Positions 36,093 to 45,261 of a DNA stretch of 64,000 bases are shown piece after piece; position 1 is the first letter of the stretch; the number at the start of each line of letters is the position of its first letter. This DNA is from Anaerocolumna sp. GTDB lineage: Bacteria > Bacillota > Clostridia > Lachnospirales > Lachnospiraceae. The position numbers and the translations under genes were made by a program. The stretch lies in contig JAQSXJ010000017.1 of NCBI GenBank assembly GCA_029256725.1, positions 55,556 to 119,555 on the forward strand, in the 5' to 3' direction. The notes beneath the pieces are model-generated. The model did not search any database, was not told the origin of the DNA, and was given only the letters and a program-made list of their open reading frames with translations.

Positions 36093-37754
36093 TTATTGTA
36101 TATACCCATAACCCCAATCTCTGTTTGGGTATTTCATATCCCGTCTTCTGACGCCATTGATCATTAAACTATTCTTAATGGCAGCTGTAGTCAACAATCG
36201 GCTGTCATTGTGGCTTAACCCTTCTTCCATTAGTCCTGCACAGATACCCGCAGCATAAGCAACCGCCAGACAAGTTCCAGATATAGGTACTATGGTATTA
36301 TGAATAGTTGGTGCAAGAAGATTAATGCCCGGCGCTGTAATCGTGGGTTTCGGCAAATTCATGGAAGTAAACCCTCTTCCGGTAAATGGTGCAAGAGTGA
36401 TGCTTACAGGTTCATAGGCACTAATTGTTATAGGAAAATCTGCATTCCCGGGACCAGATATCGTTGTATAAGGATCAGCATTATAGAAAAACGTTTCCTC
36501 AGAGATAAAGTTTCTTATAGGCAGCCACATATGAAATTCCGTCTCCAAATTATCCGTACCTGATACGATAAACTGCCAGACACCATCCGTTATATTTCGA
36601 AATCGAAACATTATAAGCTGCTGTTCTGAATATGCTTCACTATTATAACTGTCTATAAAAACTACCATATCATGATACATTATGCTTATATTACGTTGGG
36701 AAGCAAAATCAGACTTAAGATCATATATAATTTCACCGCCCGGTGCTATAAGTCTTACGTTTAGCAGACTGGGAAGTACTCCCCACATTTCAGCCGTGAA
36801 ATTTTTATCTTCTTTCCCAACGTTTAGATACACTGTATCAGAATTAAAAGGCGGAGTGAGCAGCCGGAAATAATGATGGCTCTGATCCCCTTCATTCCCT
36901 GAGGCCAGCAGAATGCATATGCCTGGTTTGTTGGTATTCTCATTAATATAGTTGCTTATGATATCTTCCCCTTTATGAGAACCTTGGGAAGAACTTACCC
37001 CCAAACAGATAACAACAGGTTTTTTCAGTCTTTCTGCTGCTCTTATCAGATATTCGATACCCATCATAATATCATTTTGCTGAAAACAAACCTCATCTTT
37101 TGGAATACCATAGAAATCCATAAGATAACTTTTGGCTGGTTTTAACTTCACAACAGCTAGGTTTGCTCCTGGTACTACTCCTAATACATCAATAATATCA
37201 TCTGATAATCCGGTAGCGACCCCTGCCATAGCCGTTCCTTCACCAATCAGATCAATTGACGGCACGATATCCAACGGATTATTAGAAGCTAAAGCACTGT
37301 TGATGTCTGCTGCCGAATATTCCGTGCCATAATAAAAATCTTTGGGATAATTATTACTTATAATTGTCTGATCCCATATCATTTCAATCTTCGTTGTATT
37401 ATCCTCTCTGATAAATATCCGATTCCTGTAATCAATTCCCGTATCAATAATCCCAATCACGATTCCAACACCAGAATTTTCACTGGTATTTACGCTATGT
37501 GCACTAACGCCTTCTACCCTACCCGTAAGAAAAGCAGTAAGTCCGAAACACTTTGGCAGGATATGATAACCGAATTCCTGAACTGCATTTTCATTAAAAT
37601 CTTTAACAGGTATATGCACCACCGCATACTTATCATTAATCAAATTATAAGTATAATCATGATAACGTTCAAAAAACTGCAGATTATTACTGTATTCCAC
37701 AACTAAATCAGCAAATGCCTCACTTATTATCGTATGTCTTTCCCACTCATTCAT
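36093..37754 (-). CDS. S8 (subtilisin) family pseudoprotease, Csp-like
   Basis: A 553-aa protein homologous throughout to the S8 protease at 49442. It has the Asp motif GIIDTGIDYRNR. The His motif reads LIGEGTAMAG where the sibling has ELGHGTALAG, so the catalytic His is Glu (GAA). The Ser motif reads SGTCLAVAYAAG, with Cys (TGT) for Ser. It is therefore probably not an active serine protease. There is no signal peptide, like the spore Csp proteins, where CspC is a known pseudoprotease germinant sensor. AAGGAG lies ten bases before the ATG at 37754. A SPOR amidase gene lies upstream. Confidence 0.88.
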   Translation of the reverse strand: MNEWERHTIISEAFADLVVEYSNNLQFFERYHDYTYNLINDKYAVVHIPVKDFNENAVQEFGYHILPKCFGLTAFLTGRVEGVSAHSVNTSENSGVGIVIGIIDTGIDYRNRIFIREDNTTKIEMIWDQTIISNNYPKDFYYGTEYSAADINSALASNNPLDIVPSIDLIGEGTAMAGVATGLSDDIIDVLGVVPGANLAVVKLKPAKSYLMDFYGIPKDEVCFQQNDIMMGIEYLIRAAERLKKPVVICLGVSSSQGSHKGEDIISNYINENTNKPGICILLASGNEGDQSHHYFRLLTPPFNSDTVYLNVGKEDKNFTAEMWGVLPSLLNVRLIAPGGEIIYDLKSDFASQRNISIMYHDMVVFIDSYNSEAYSEQQLIMFRFRNITDGVWQFIVSGTDNLETEFHMWLPIRNFISEETFFYNADPYTTISGPGNADFPITISAYEPVSITLAPFTGRGFTSMNLPKPTITAPGINLLAPTIHNTIVPISGTCLAVAYAAGICAGLMEEGLSHNDSRLLTTAAIKNSLMINGVRRRDMKYPNRDWGYGYIQ

Positions 37755-37955
37755 ATCATACCGGCTCCTTGGCATGGCTTAATACTTAACAGTTTAGCAT
37801 TATGCAATAATTACTAATAACTTATGATGTTTTTTTGCATATGTTTCCTTTCGTACTAAATTTCTTAAAGTAATTTGCCGGTTTGTAAAACCTTTCGCTA
37901 TCAGAGAATTTCAGGAATTATGCAGGCAGAACCGGCAAAGCTTTTAAGGCGATTA

Positions 37956-39014
37956 TTAACGCCTGCCATCTCTAACTATTAAAGTGCTATACCCCATCTG
38001 TCTTAAGGCATCCTCTTCTTTGGCCGCTTCATCAAGATTGCTAAAACTACCCGTAGTTACAGCGTAAACCTCACCCTGTCTTATGATATCTGCCGGTATA
38101 CCGTTCTCCATCAAATTCCTGATCAAGTTGTTGGCATTATTAATATCATTGAACAAACCAAGCTGAATGTGATAAACCGGCTGTTCACCATTCTCACCAT
38201 CCCTAAAATCCGTATCCGTTTCAGATTCTTCGCTCATACCATTATTCTCTTGATTGCTTCGATTTTGGCTACTTCCATTCTGCCTTTCTCCATTTTGATT
38301 ATCATTCTGTGATCTGTCATTCCTCATATCCTCATTCTGATAATCTCCGTTGCGAGGTCTGCCATTCCGAGAATTTTCATTTTGATATCCATTGGGAGAA
38401 CTGCCATTTTGAGCATTCTCATTATACATATCCTCTTCATTGTAATACTCATCCTCAGAATATTCCTCACCACTGTCTGCATTCTCACCAAGAGTATCCA
38501 GTATAGCTGCTGCTATTGCATAAGCGATTTCATCAAATCTTTCATCGAATAAAGTATTATCTGAGTCTGTGTTAATAAATCCCACTTCAACTAATACTGC
38601 CGGCATATTTGTTCTTCGCAGAACAGCCAGATCTGTCCTCACGGTTATACCAAGATCAGAAAACCCCACTTCTTCAAGCTCTTGATTAATATTTGCCGCA
38701 AGCACTGCCGAAGGATCATCCATATCATATACAAGTGATTGAACACCGCTGTAGGTATTCGGTGTAGGACTTGAATTTCTATGAATAGAAACGAAATAAT
38801 CTGCGCCTTCCAGATTAGCCATATATGCTCTTTCTAAGGGCGATACATAGATATCATCTACTCTGGTATACAGTACGTCCACTCCGTTGTTATTAAGTAT
38901 TTCACCTATTTCCAGTGTCAGGTCAAGGTTATCGTATTTTTCCATTCGTCCAAAATACACTGCACCGTTGTCATAACCGCCATGTCCGGCATCTAGAATT
39001 ATTCGATTAGCCAT
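37956..39014 (-). CDS. N-acetylmuramoyl-L-alanine amidase (Amidase_3) with C-terminal SPOR domain
   Basis: Zinc amidase of 352 aa that cleaves peptidoglycan stem peptides. The catalytic domain (1-165) has ILDAGHGGYDNGAVY, a His in FVSIHRNSSP and a Glu in AVLVEVGFINT. An Asn-rich linker of about 60 residues is built from 5-residue units of the type N-G-x-x-Q/R. A SPOR domain (about 275-350) follows and binds glycan strands. No signal peptide is seen, as in sporulation amidases of the CwlC type. TGAGG is spaced for the ATG at 39014, not the TTG at 39026. Confidence 0.9.
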   Translation of the reverse strand: MANRIILDAGHGGYDNGAVYFGRMEKYDNLDLTLEIGEILNNNGVDVLYTRVDDIYVSPLERAYMANLEGADYFVSIHRNSSPTPNTYSGVQSLVYDMDDPSAVLAANINQELEEVGFSDLGITVRTDLAVLRRTNMPAVLVEVGFINTDSDNTLFDERFDEIAYAIAAAILDTLGENADSGEEYSEDEYYNEEDMYNENAQNGSSPNGYQNENSRNGRPRNGDYQNEDMRNDRSQNDNQNGERQNGSSQNRSNQENNGMSEESETDTDFRDGENGEQPVYHIQLGLFNDINNANNLIRNLMENGIPADIIRQGEVYAVTTGSFSNLDEAAKEEDALRQMGYSTLIVRDGRR

Positions 39015-39173
39015 AGATAGCCTCAAAGTAATCTTTTAGCCTATCATATGCCACAGCCAAGTCCCTTGTTACTCTTACAAATGTACATATATTCTGACTC
39101 CATTGATAGCAATATTAACTTTCTGTATATTTACGTAATCAACAGAGTTTAAGCCAATTCATGATTTTCTCTA

Positions 39174-39229
39174 AAGAACAAGGGGCTGTTACATCAACAT
39201 TGTTTAAAATGCAACAGCCCCTTGTTCTT
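39174..39229. terminator. Strong bidirectional terminator
   Basis: AAGAACAAGGGGCTGTT (39174-39190) and its exact complement (39213-39229) form a 17-bp stem with a 22-nt loop. The right arm overlaps the last two bases of the GNAT stop codon. Confidence 0.88.
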
Positions 39230-40103
39230 ATATTTTCTTATAATGATAATCATATTGTTCTAAAATAGTAAATCCGAAATCTTTATATAGTTGAAAGGCT
39301 TCCATGCTCTCACTTTCAACCTGCAAAATAACTTTTTCTCTTCCCATATCTTTAAGCGCTGACAAGGTCCATACAAGAAAAGCTCTGCCAAAGCCCTTCC
39401 TCCTGTTCTTCTTATTGATACCAAAACCGTAGATGGAGGCATCCATACTGCCAAGATGAAGACTTAAGGTACCAATCGCTGTCCCTTCTGTACGCAAAAG
39501 AAAGGTCTGTGTTCCGGAATCCTTAAGAGAAAGTTCCATCATTTCCTGAACTGTTTCGTGTTCCCATTCAAAAATTTCTTGGAATACTTCAGTCCCTTCC
39601 ACAAGATTATTCTTCGTAAGCTGCTCTACAGTATAATTCTCTTTAAAGACCTCTTGATACTCTTTATAGCTCATATCAAGCTTTATCTCATAAGACATCA
39701 AATAATCCGATCTGCCTGATTTTGCTTTTAATGCTTCTGCACAGGCCTTGCCGGAAATACTATTATTTTCAACGACTAATACTGCAATGGAAATATGATA
39801 TTTCTTAAGTTCCTTAATCGCCTCCGCATAAAGAGATTTAAAATAACCCTGCCTTCTGTACGAAGGCAGGGTATAGGCTGAAATCTCGGCTTCATCCGGA
39901 TAAGGTTGATATAGTATCAGGACACTTGCAAGAACATTCTTCTGGTAGAAGCAATAGTAACTCTTAAGTTCGGGAGAATAATTGTCCTCCTCTTCTAAAA
40001 CCGGCAGCCGCTTAAGTTTGTCATATTCATTACAGGCAGTAATCAATTGATTTATTTCTTCTCTTTGTTTTTCATTCAAAGTGTGAAGTGTAATAATCGA
40101 CAT
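39228..40103 (-). CDS. GNAT-family N-acetyltransferase, two-domain
   Basis: A 291-aa protein with a degenerate N-terminal GNAT-like half (SYYCFYQKNVLASVLILYQ, ISAYTLPSYRRQGYFKSLYAEA) and a complete C-terminal half (IYGFGINKKNRRKGFGRAFLVWTLSALKDM, then LQVESESMEAFQLYKDFGF). Both halves show the acetyl-CoA R/Q-x-x-G-x-G/Y motif. The substrate is unknown. It starts 15 bp after pyk, so it is the second gene of that operon and ends at a strong terminator. Confidence 0.88.
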   Translation of the reverse strand: MSIITLHTLNEKQREEINQLITACNEYDKLKRLPVLEEEDNYSPELKSYYCFYQKNVLASVLILYQPYPDEAEISAYTLPSYRRQGYFKSLYAEAIKELKKYHISIAVLVVENNSISGKACAEALKAKSGRSDYLMSYEIKLDMSYKEYQEVFKENYTVEQLTKNNLVEGTEVFQEIFEWEHETVQEMMELSLKDSGTQTFLLRTEGTAIGTLSLHLGSMDASIYGFGINKKNRRKGFGRAFLVWTLSALKDMGREKVILQVESESMEAFQLYKDFGFTILEQYDYHYKKI

Positions 40104-40118
40104 ATACTCCCGCCTTTA

Positions 40119-41546
40119 TTAATAATGGTTTCCTGCAATATGAACTTTAATGATATTTGTTGTACCGGAAGTTCTAAGAGGAACACCTGCAGTAATAACT
40201 GTTAACTCACCATGTTTTAAATAACCCTTTTCTTCCACCGTAGCTACAGCATGTTCAAATAATACAAAAGTATCCTGCTCTTCTTTGATTAAGAGAGGTT
40301 TAACACCCCAAGATAAATTAAGCTGTCTGCAAACATGGCTCTCCGTTGTGCATCCGATTATAGTGCAGGCAGGACGATATTTGGAAATCATTCTGGCAGT
40401 CTGTCCGGATTGGGTAACTGTTATAATCATTGCTGCATTCAAATCATGAGCTGTTGTACAGGTTGCATGGGAAATTGCATCTGTAATACTTGGATTCTCT
40501 TCTGTCTCCAGTAAACGGAAACGTTTCTTATAATCGATATCCTGCTCGGTACGAATAGCAATACGTACCATTGTTTTAAGTGCATCCACAGGATACAATC
40601 CTGCTGCGGTCTCACCCGATAACATAATCGCACTGGTACCATCATATATAGCATTAGCAACGTCAGTTGATTCTGCTCTGGTAGGTCTTGGATTCTTCAT
40701 CATGGAATCAAGCATTTGTGTTGCTGTAATTACCTGTTTACCGGCATTATATACCTTCTTGATGATCATCTTCTGAATAACAGGAACATCCTCTAAAGGT
40801 ATCTCAACACCCATATCACCTCTTGCAATCATAATACCGTCGGCTGCTTCAATAATCTCATCGATATTTTCAACGCCTTCCAGATTTTCGATTTTGGCAA
40901 TAATGTTGGTTCTTGTATGATCGTAATCAGCAAAAATCCTGCGAATCTCCATAATATCTGCTGCACTTCTTGTAAAAGAAGCTGCAATGAAATCATATCC
41001 TTTTTCTACTGCAAATATGATATCCTCTCTATCCTTAGGGCTGATAAACGGCATTGTAAGCTTTGTGCCGGGTACATTTACTCCCTTGTTGTCAGAAATC
41101 GCACCATCATTTTGAACTGTACAAATGATATCTGTTTCAGTAAGACTTTCAACTGTCATACCTATCAGACCGTCATCAATCAGAATGGTAGCTCCTACAC
41201 TTATGTCTTTTACCAGATGCTCATAATTTATATAAACAATATCCTGTGTTCCTTCTACTTGTCTGGTTGTCAAAGTGAATGTTTGTCCCTTTACCAGGCT
41301 AACTTTTTTATCTGCAAATTTTCCGATACGAATCTCCGGTCCTTTTGTATCCAGTAAAGCCGCTATGGGAATATCCAATTCCTCTCTGATTTGTCTTAAA
41401 CGAACTAAACGTCCATAATGCTCCTCATGGTCAGCATGTGAGAAGTTAAATCTTGCACAGTCCATACCTGCAAGAGCCAATTCTCTCATTACATCACCCT
41501 TATCCGTTGATGGGCCTAATGTACAGATTATTTTGGTCTTTCTCAT
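40119..41546 (-). CDS. pyk: Pyruvate kinase
   Basis: Glycolytic enzyme converting PEP and ADP to pyruvate and ATP, 475 aa. MRKTKIICTLGPSTD start, active-site MIARGDMGVEIP, and TQMLDSMMKNPRPTRAESTDVANAIYDGTSAIMLSGETAAG. It lacks the extra C-terminal PEP-utiliser domain of Bacillus enzymes (about 585 aa). AGGAGG precedes the ATG. Confidence 0.97.
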   Translation of the reverse strand: MRKTKIICTLGPSTDKGDVMRELALAGMDCARFNFSHADHEEHYGRLVRLRQIREELDIPIAALLDTKGPEIRIGKFADKKVSLVKGQTFTLTTRQVEGTQDIVYINYEHLVKDISVGATILIDDGLIGMTVESLTETDIICTVQNDGAISDNKGVNVPGTKLTMPFISPKDREDIIFAVEKGYDFIAASFTRSAADIMEIRRIFADYDHTRTNIIAKIENLEGVENIDEIIEAADGIMIARGDMGVEIPLEDVPVIQKMIIKKVYNAGKQVITATQMLDSMMKNPRPTRAESTDVANAIYDGTSAIMLSGETAAGLYPVDALKTMVRIAIRTEQDIDYKKRFRLLETEENPSITDAISHATCTTAHDLNAAMIITVTQSGQTARMISKYRPACTIIGCTTESHVCRQLNLSWGVKPLLIKEEQDTFVLFEHAVATVEEKGYLKHGELTVITAGVPLRTSGTTNIIKVHIAGNHY

Positions 41547-42203
41547 ACCTTAATCCTCCTTGTGAATTTTTTAATTATTTCAAATCACCCTGGATACAGA
41601 TTACATTTCCACGAAATCACCTAATTTTTTCTGTTGAAAATATTCTGCATAAGCTGAATCTTAATTTATCATCTTCCTGCACCAAATTATATTCCTATGG
41701 CATTTTTAACGTTGAAAATGAAGCAATCATATAATTCTTCTTATAAAATCCCTGCGTTCCTTAACCCACGGGAATAATGATACACCATTTTCCATAATAA
41801 ATCTACAGAAAATTTATAGATTATCTTAATTAATAGAGTATTTTACATAAGTCTTTTTGTCTATACAAGAAATCTACAAAGAATTTACTGACTTCTTACT
41901 CTTTCCTAACATTTCATACAATGGTATATTTTTCCCATAATTAGTATGATTGTTATATATTTAACTATCCATGCAGAATATTCTAAAAGCTCACCTGTAA
42001 TTTGTTTAATACCTCCAGATAAATGCCACCTCCAGATAAACTAAACTTTGCTTTTTACCTCTTTCACATAAAAAAGCCTGCTATTCTAGCCTTTTTTATA
42101 CCCAAAAGCTTTTTTGGGCAGTAATCCTTTTATACTTAGATGCTTTTATACAAGGATGCATTTTTATACAAGGAGAATAGAAAAACACAAATTCAACTTA
42201 TAG
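41547..42203. other. 657-bp intergenic region upstream of pyk
   Basis: It contains the pyk leader, a 13-bp direct repeat ACCTCCAGATAAA (42011 and 42028), and hairpins near the hydrogenase end: AAAAAAG/CTTTTTT at about 42070-42096 and CCCAAAA/TTTTGGG at 42101-42118. Related CTTTTATAC-type runs follow to 42175. No gene seen. Confidence 0.55.
42070..42118 (-). terminator. Hairpins after the hydrogenase-like gene
   Basis: Two adjacent stem-loops, AAAAAAG/CTTTTTT and CCCAAAA/TTTTGGG, flanked by T/A runs, lie about 90-130 bp beyond the minus-strand stop. Likely terminator but not textbook. Confidence 0.5.
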
Positions 42204-43442
42204 TTAAAATTCTCTCGTGAATATATCGCTATGCTCCAGCAGACTCTCTACCGTATCAAAGCCTAAACGATGCAGCAGTTCGATTACATAGGGATTATCA
42301 ATGGGTGTGGGGTAAGCGGCGCTGTCACCATACTCATTAACATTCTTTCTTCCCTCTTCCCTGTCAATCATAACCTTAGGACCACCTACACAGCCTCCTA
42401 CACAACCCATACCTTCAAAGAAATTAGCATCTCCATTGCCTTCTTGCAGTTCATTGATCATCTGCTTACAGGATGGTACACCGTCTGCCTGTCTGGTTTT
42501 CACATGGATTTGTCTATCCGGATTCAGACGTTCTACCGTACTCTTAACTGCTTCACTAACTCCACCAGTTCTGGCATAGATCCTACCTGCTCTTGAGGAA
42601 TGGTCCTTTTCGCTCTCTTCCATTTTGCTGGGGTCAATACCTGCATATTCAAAAATGTCCTGAACCTCCTGAAAGGTAAGTACAAAATCAACAGCATCAC
42701 TGATATCCTTTTCTCTTGCTTCTGCCTTCTTAGCCATACAGGGTCCGATAAATATGGTAATTGCCTCAGGATGCAGTACTTTAATAGTTCGTCCGCAGGC
42801 TACCATAGGAGAAACCGCTCCCGGCACATGGGGCATAAGGTCCTTATAGATTCTTCTGATCATACCTATCCACATAGGGCAGCAGCAGCTGGTCAGCTGA
42901 TAATCCTTTTCAGAGAGAATATTTTTATCAAATTCCAATGCTTCTTTTAAGGTTAGTATATCAGCAAATAAAGCCACTTCTATCATTCCCTCAAAACCTA
43001 AATACTTAAAGGCATTTCTAAGTTTACCAGGTGTTATATCTTCATTAAATTGCCCTAAAAATGCAGGAGCTATCAAGGCATACACAGGTCCTTTTGCCTC
43101 ATGAATAGCCGTCAGAGCCGGAAGTACGTCCTTGCTGGCAGTCAGCTTATCCGCCTTACAGGCATCAACACAGGCGCAGCAGCCGGTACACAACTCTTTA
43201 TCAATTATCAATTTACCATTCTCATCTTTTTTAATTGCTTCAAATATACAACTATCCACACAGGCAGAAGGTTTATCCGGAGGACAGGAACATTCACCAA
43301 AATGCAAAATCGGAGGGTATTTCTTCGGGTTTAAGAGACAGTCCAATTGATGTGGATCATACTCATCAAAATTAATATTCTTTTCCTTTCCTTCAACATA
43401 TTCCTTTGTTAACTTGCGATACATATCATCAAATCTAGTCAT
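42204..43442 (-). CDS. [FeFe]-hydrogenase-like protein, TSCCCP type (group C/D-like)
   Basis: A 412-aa soluble protein. Two N-terminal [4Fe-4S] motifs (C-S-CPPDKPSAC-VDSC and CTGCCACVDACK) precede an H-cluster domain. The H-cluster motifs are L1 TSCCCPMW, L2 FIGPCMAKKAEARE and L3 EGMGCVGGCVGG, so all four cluster cysteines remain. TSCCCP, not TSCCPGW, is the mark of the poorly studied group C/D enzymes, often proposed as sensors or low-turnover hydrogenases. The ATG at 43442 follows TGAGGTG. It lies downstream of suf on the same strand; a hairpin separates them. Confidence 0.87.
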   Translation of the reverse strand: MTRFDDMYRKLTKEYVEGKEKNINFDEYDPHQLDCLLNPKKYPPILHFGECSCPPDKPSACVDSCIFEAIKKDENGKLIIDKELCTGCCACVDACKADKLTASKDVLPALTAIHEAKGPVYALIAPAFLGQFNEDITPGKLRNAFKYLGFEGMIEVALFADILTLKEALEFDKNILSEKDYQLTSCCCPMWIGMIRRIYKDLMPHVPGAVSPMVACGRTIKVLHPEAITIFIGPCMAKKAEAREKDISDAVDFVLTFQEVQDIFEYAGIDPSKMEESEKDHSSRAGRIYARTGGVSEAVKSTVERLNPDRQIHVKTRQADGVPSCKQMINELQEGNGDANFFEGMGCVGGCVGGPKVMIDREEGRKNVNEYGDSAAYPTPIDNPYVIELLHRLGFDTVESLLEHSDIFTREF

Positions 43443-43498
43443 AGAGCACCTCACTTTTCCTAGTCATTATTTTTGCCAAAAGTATGGGAAATAACCAA

Positions 43499-43540
43499 AA
43501 TGCCATAAAAAGATGCGAAGTGCATTCTTCTATGGCATTA
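43499..43540 (-). terminator. Hairpin terminator after sufU
   Basis: AATGCCATA/TATGGCATT with an inner AAGATGC/GCATTCTT stem, followed by TTGG on the minus strand, 60 bp after the sufU stop. Confidence 0.65.
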
Positions 43541-43598
43541 TCATACTTATTAGATTATTATCCAGTTATGTTATAGCGACTATTCAGTCAGTTAAAGC

Positions 43599-44033
43599 TT
43601 ATTCATTATCTTTATTTATCGCCTCTGACAGAGTGTGCCAGCCCAATACGGCACATTTGACTCTGGCAGGCATGTGGGATATGTCCTTAAGCGCAACAGC
43701 GTCCTCTAGTATCTCAAGCTCATCTTCATTTTTGATTTCATTTTTTATCATTCCAGTAAAGGTCTGAGCAAGTACTTCCGCTTCTTTAAGACTTTTACCT
43801 TTTATCAGATCTATCATAATTGATGCAGAGGCCTGGGATATGGCACATCCACTGCCTACAAAGGAGGCATCGTAAATGATTCCGTCTTTGATGCTTAATT
43901 CCAGCTCGATCTCATCCCCACAGCTTGGATTAATGCCACGTTTGGTCCTGTCAGGATGTTCAAGATGATGCTTGTTATGATTGGAATTCGCATGTTCCCT
44001 TAAGATTTCAGAATATACATTTTCAATTCCCAA
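43599..44033 (-). CDS. sufU: SufU-type Fe-S cluster assembly / sulfur-transfer protein
   Basis: A 144-aa zinc-containing NifU-like protein that takes sulfur from SufS. Ligand cysteines lie in NPSCGDEIELEL, SFVGSGCAISQASASIM and ARVKCAVLGWHTL. The track start is TTG at 44039, but AGGGGGTG is spaced eight bases from the TTG at 44033 (MGIENVYSEILREHA), the better start. Its 5' end overlaps the sufS stop by about 11 bp. Last gene of the suf operon. Confidence 0.92.
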   Translation of the reverse strand: MGIENVYSEILREHANSNHNKHHLEHPDRTKRGINPSCGDEIELELSIKDGIIYDASFVGSGCAISQASASIMIDLIKGKSLKEAEVLAQTFTGMIKNEIKNEDELEILEDAVALKDISHMPARVKCAVLGWHTLSEAINKDNE

Positions 44034-45261
44034 GACCAAGCCACCCCCTAACTTTTTTTAAGCTCGTTATAAACATATCAATATCTTCTTTGGTATTATA
44101 AAAATAGAAAGATACTCTGCAGGTAGCTGCCGCACCTAAATACCTCATGAAAGGCTGAGCACAATGATGGCCTGCCCGAATACAGACACCATCTGCATTT
44201 AATAAGGAGGAGACATCGTGGGGATGTACCTCCTGAACGTTAAAAGATATTACACCGCTTCTGTCAACTGATGTATATTTTTCGCCATATATAGTAACAT
44301 AAGGTAATTCTCTTAATCTGTCAAGAGCATAGGCTGTAAGTTCTTCTTCAATTTCACGAATTTTGTCATATCCCGTCTCTTTAATATACCTGATTGCTTC
44401 TCTAAGCCCTATTGCACCTCCTACATTTGGTGTTCCCGCTTCAAATTTCTGAGGTAAAGGCGCAAAGGTTGCTTCCTGTTCTGATACAAAATCAATCATC
44501 TCGCCTCCGGTAAGAAAAGGAGGCATTTCCTCCAGAAGAGCTTTCTTTCCATAGAGAACTCCTATTCCCATGGGCCCAAGCATCTTATGTCCGGAAAAAA
44601 CTGCAAAATCTGCATCCAGTTCAATTACATCAAGAGGATAATGAGGAATACTCTGTGCACAGTCAATAACAGTTACCGCACCTACACTGTGGGCTTTCTC
44701 AGTTATTTTCTTAACAGGATAAACCGCACCGGTTACATTTGACACATAGGCAAAAGCTACGATTTTGGTTTTAGCTGTTATCTTTTCTTCTATCTCCTCA
44801 TCCTTTAGACGTCCTTGCTCATCTGTATAGAGATACTTTAGTACAGCATTTTTTTCTTTCGCAAGCTGCTGCCAGGGAATTAAATTGCTGTGATGTTCAG
44901 AGATTGGGATAAGAATTTCATCCCCTTCTTTAAGATTGCTTTTACCATAGCTATAGGCTATAAGGTTAAGGCTTTCCGTTGCATTTCGGGTAAATATGAT
45001 TTCTGCAGCATCTTTTGCCTTTATAAATTCAGCAACTGCTTTTCTTGCCTCTTCATATTCAAAAGTTGCTTTTTCACTGATATCATACAGTCCCCGGTAA
45101 GGATTCGCATTATATTCTTTATAATACTCTTCCATTGCTTCCAGCACAGACTCCGGCTTCTGGGTAGTAGCCGCATTATCAAGATAAACTATAGGTTTTT
45201 CACCATTGCCTTTTAATAAAGGGAAGTCATTGATATACGAATTACTGCAGGCTGCTGACAT
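44023..45261 (-). CDS. sufS: Cysteine desulfurase SufS
   Basis: Class II cysteine desulfurase of 412 aa supplying sulfur to SufU/SufBCD. VYLDNAATTQKP start region, PLP Lys in FAVFSGHKMLGPMGIGVLYG, and catalytic Cys in VCIRAGHHCAQP. It overlaps sufD upstream and sufU downstream, so translation is coupled. Confidence 0.96.
   Translation of the reverse strand: MSAACSNSYINDFPLLKGNGEKPIVYLDNAATTQKPESVLEAMEEYYKEYNANPYRGLYDISEKATFEYEEARKAVAEFIKAKDAAEIIFTRNATESLNLIAYSYGKSNLKEGDEILIPISEHHSNLIPWQQLAKEKNAVLKYLYTDEQGRLKDEEIEEKITAKTKIVAFAYVSNVTGAVYPVKKITEKAHSVGAVTVIDCAQSIPHYPLDVIELDADFAVFSGHKMLGPMGIGVLYGKKALLEEMPPFLTGGEMIDFVSEQEATFAPLPQKFEAGTPNVGGAIGLREAIRYIKETGYDKIREIEEELTAYALDRLRELPYVTIYGEKYTSVDRSGVISFNVQEVHPHDVSSLLNADGVCIRAGHHCAQPFMRYLGAAATCRVSFYFYNTKEDIDMFITSLKKVRGWLGLGN

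Noticed and set aside
40439-40660. 73-aa minus-strand ORF within pyk
   Set aside because: Alternative-frame shadow of pyruvate kinase.
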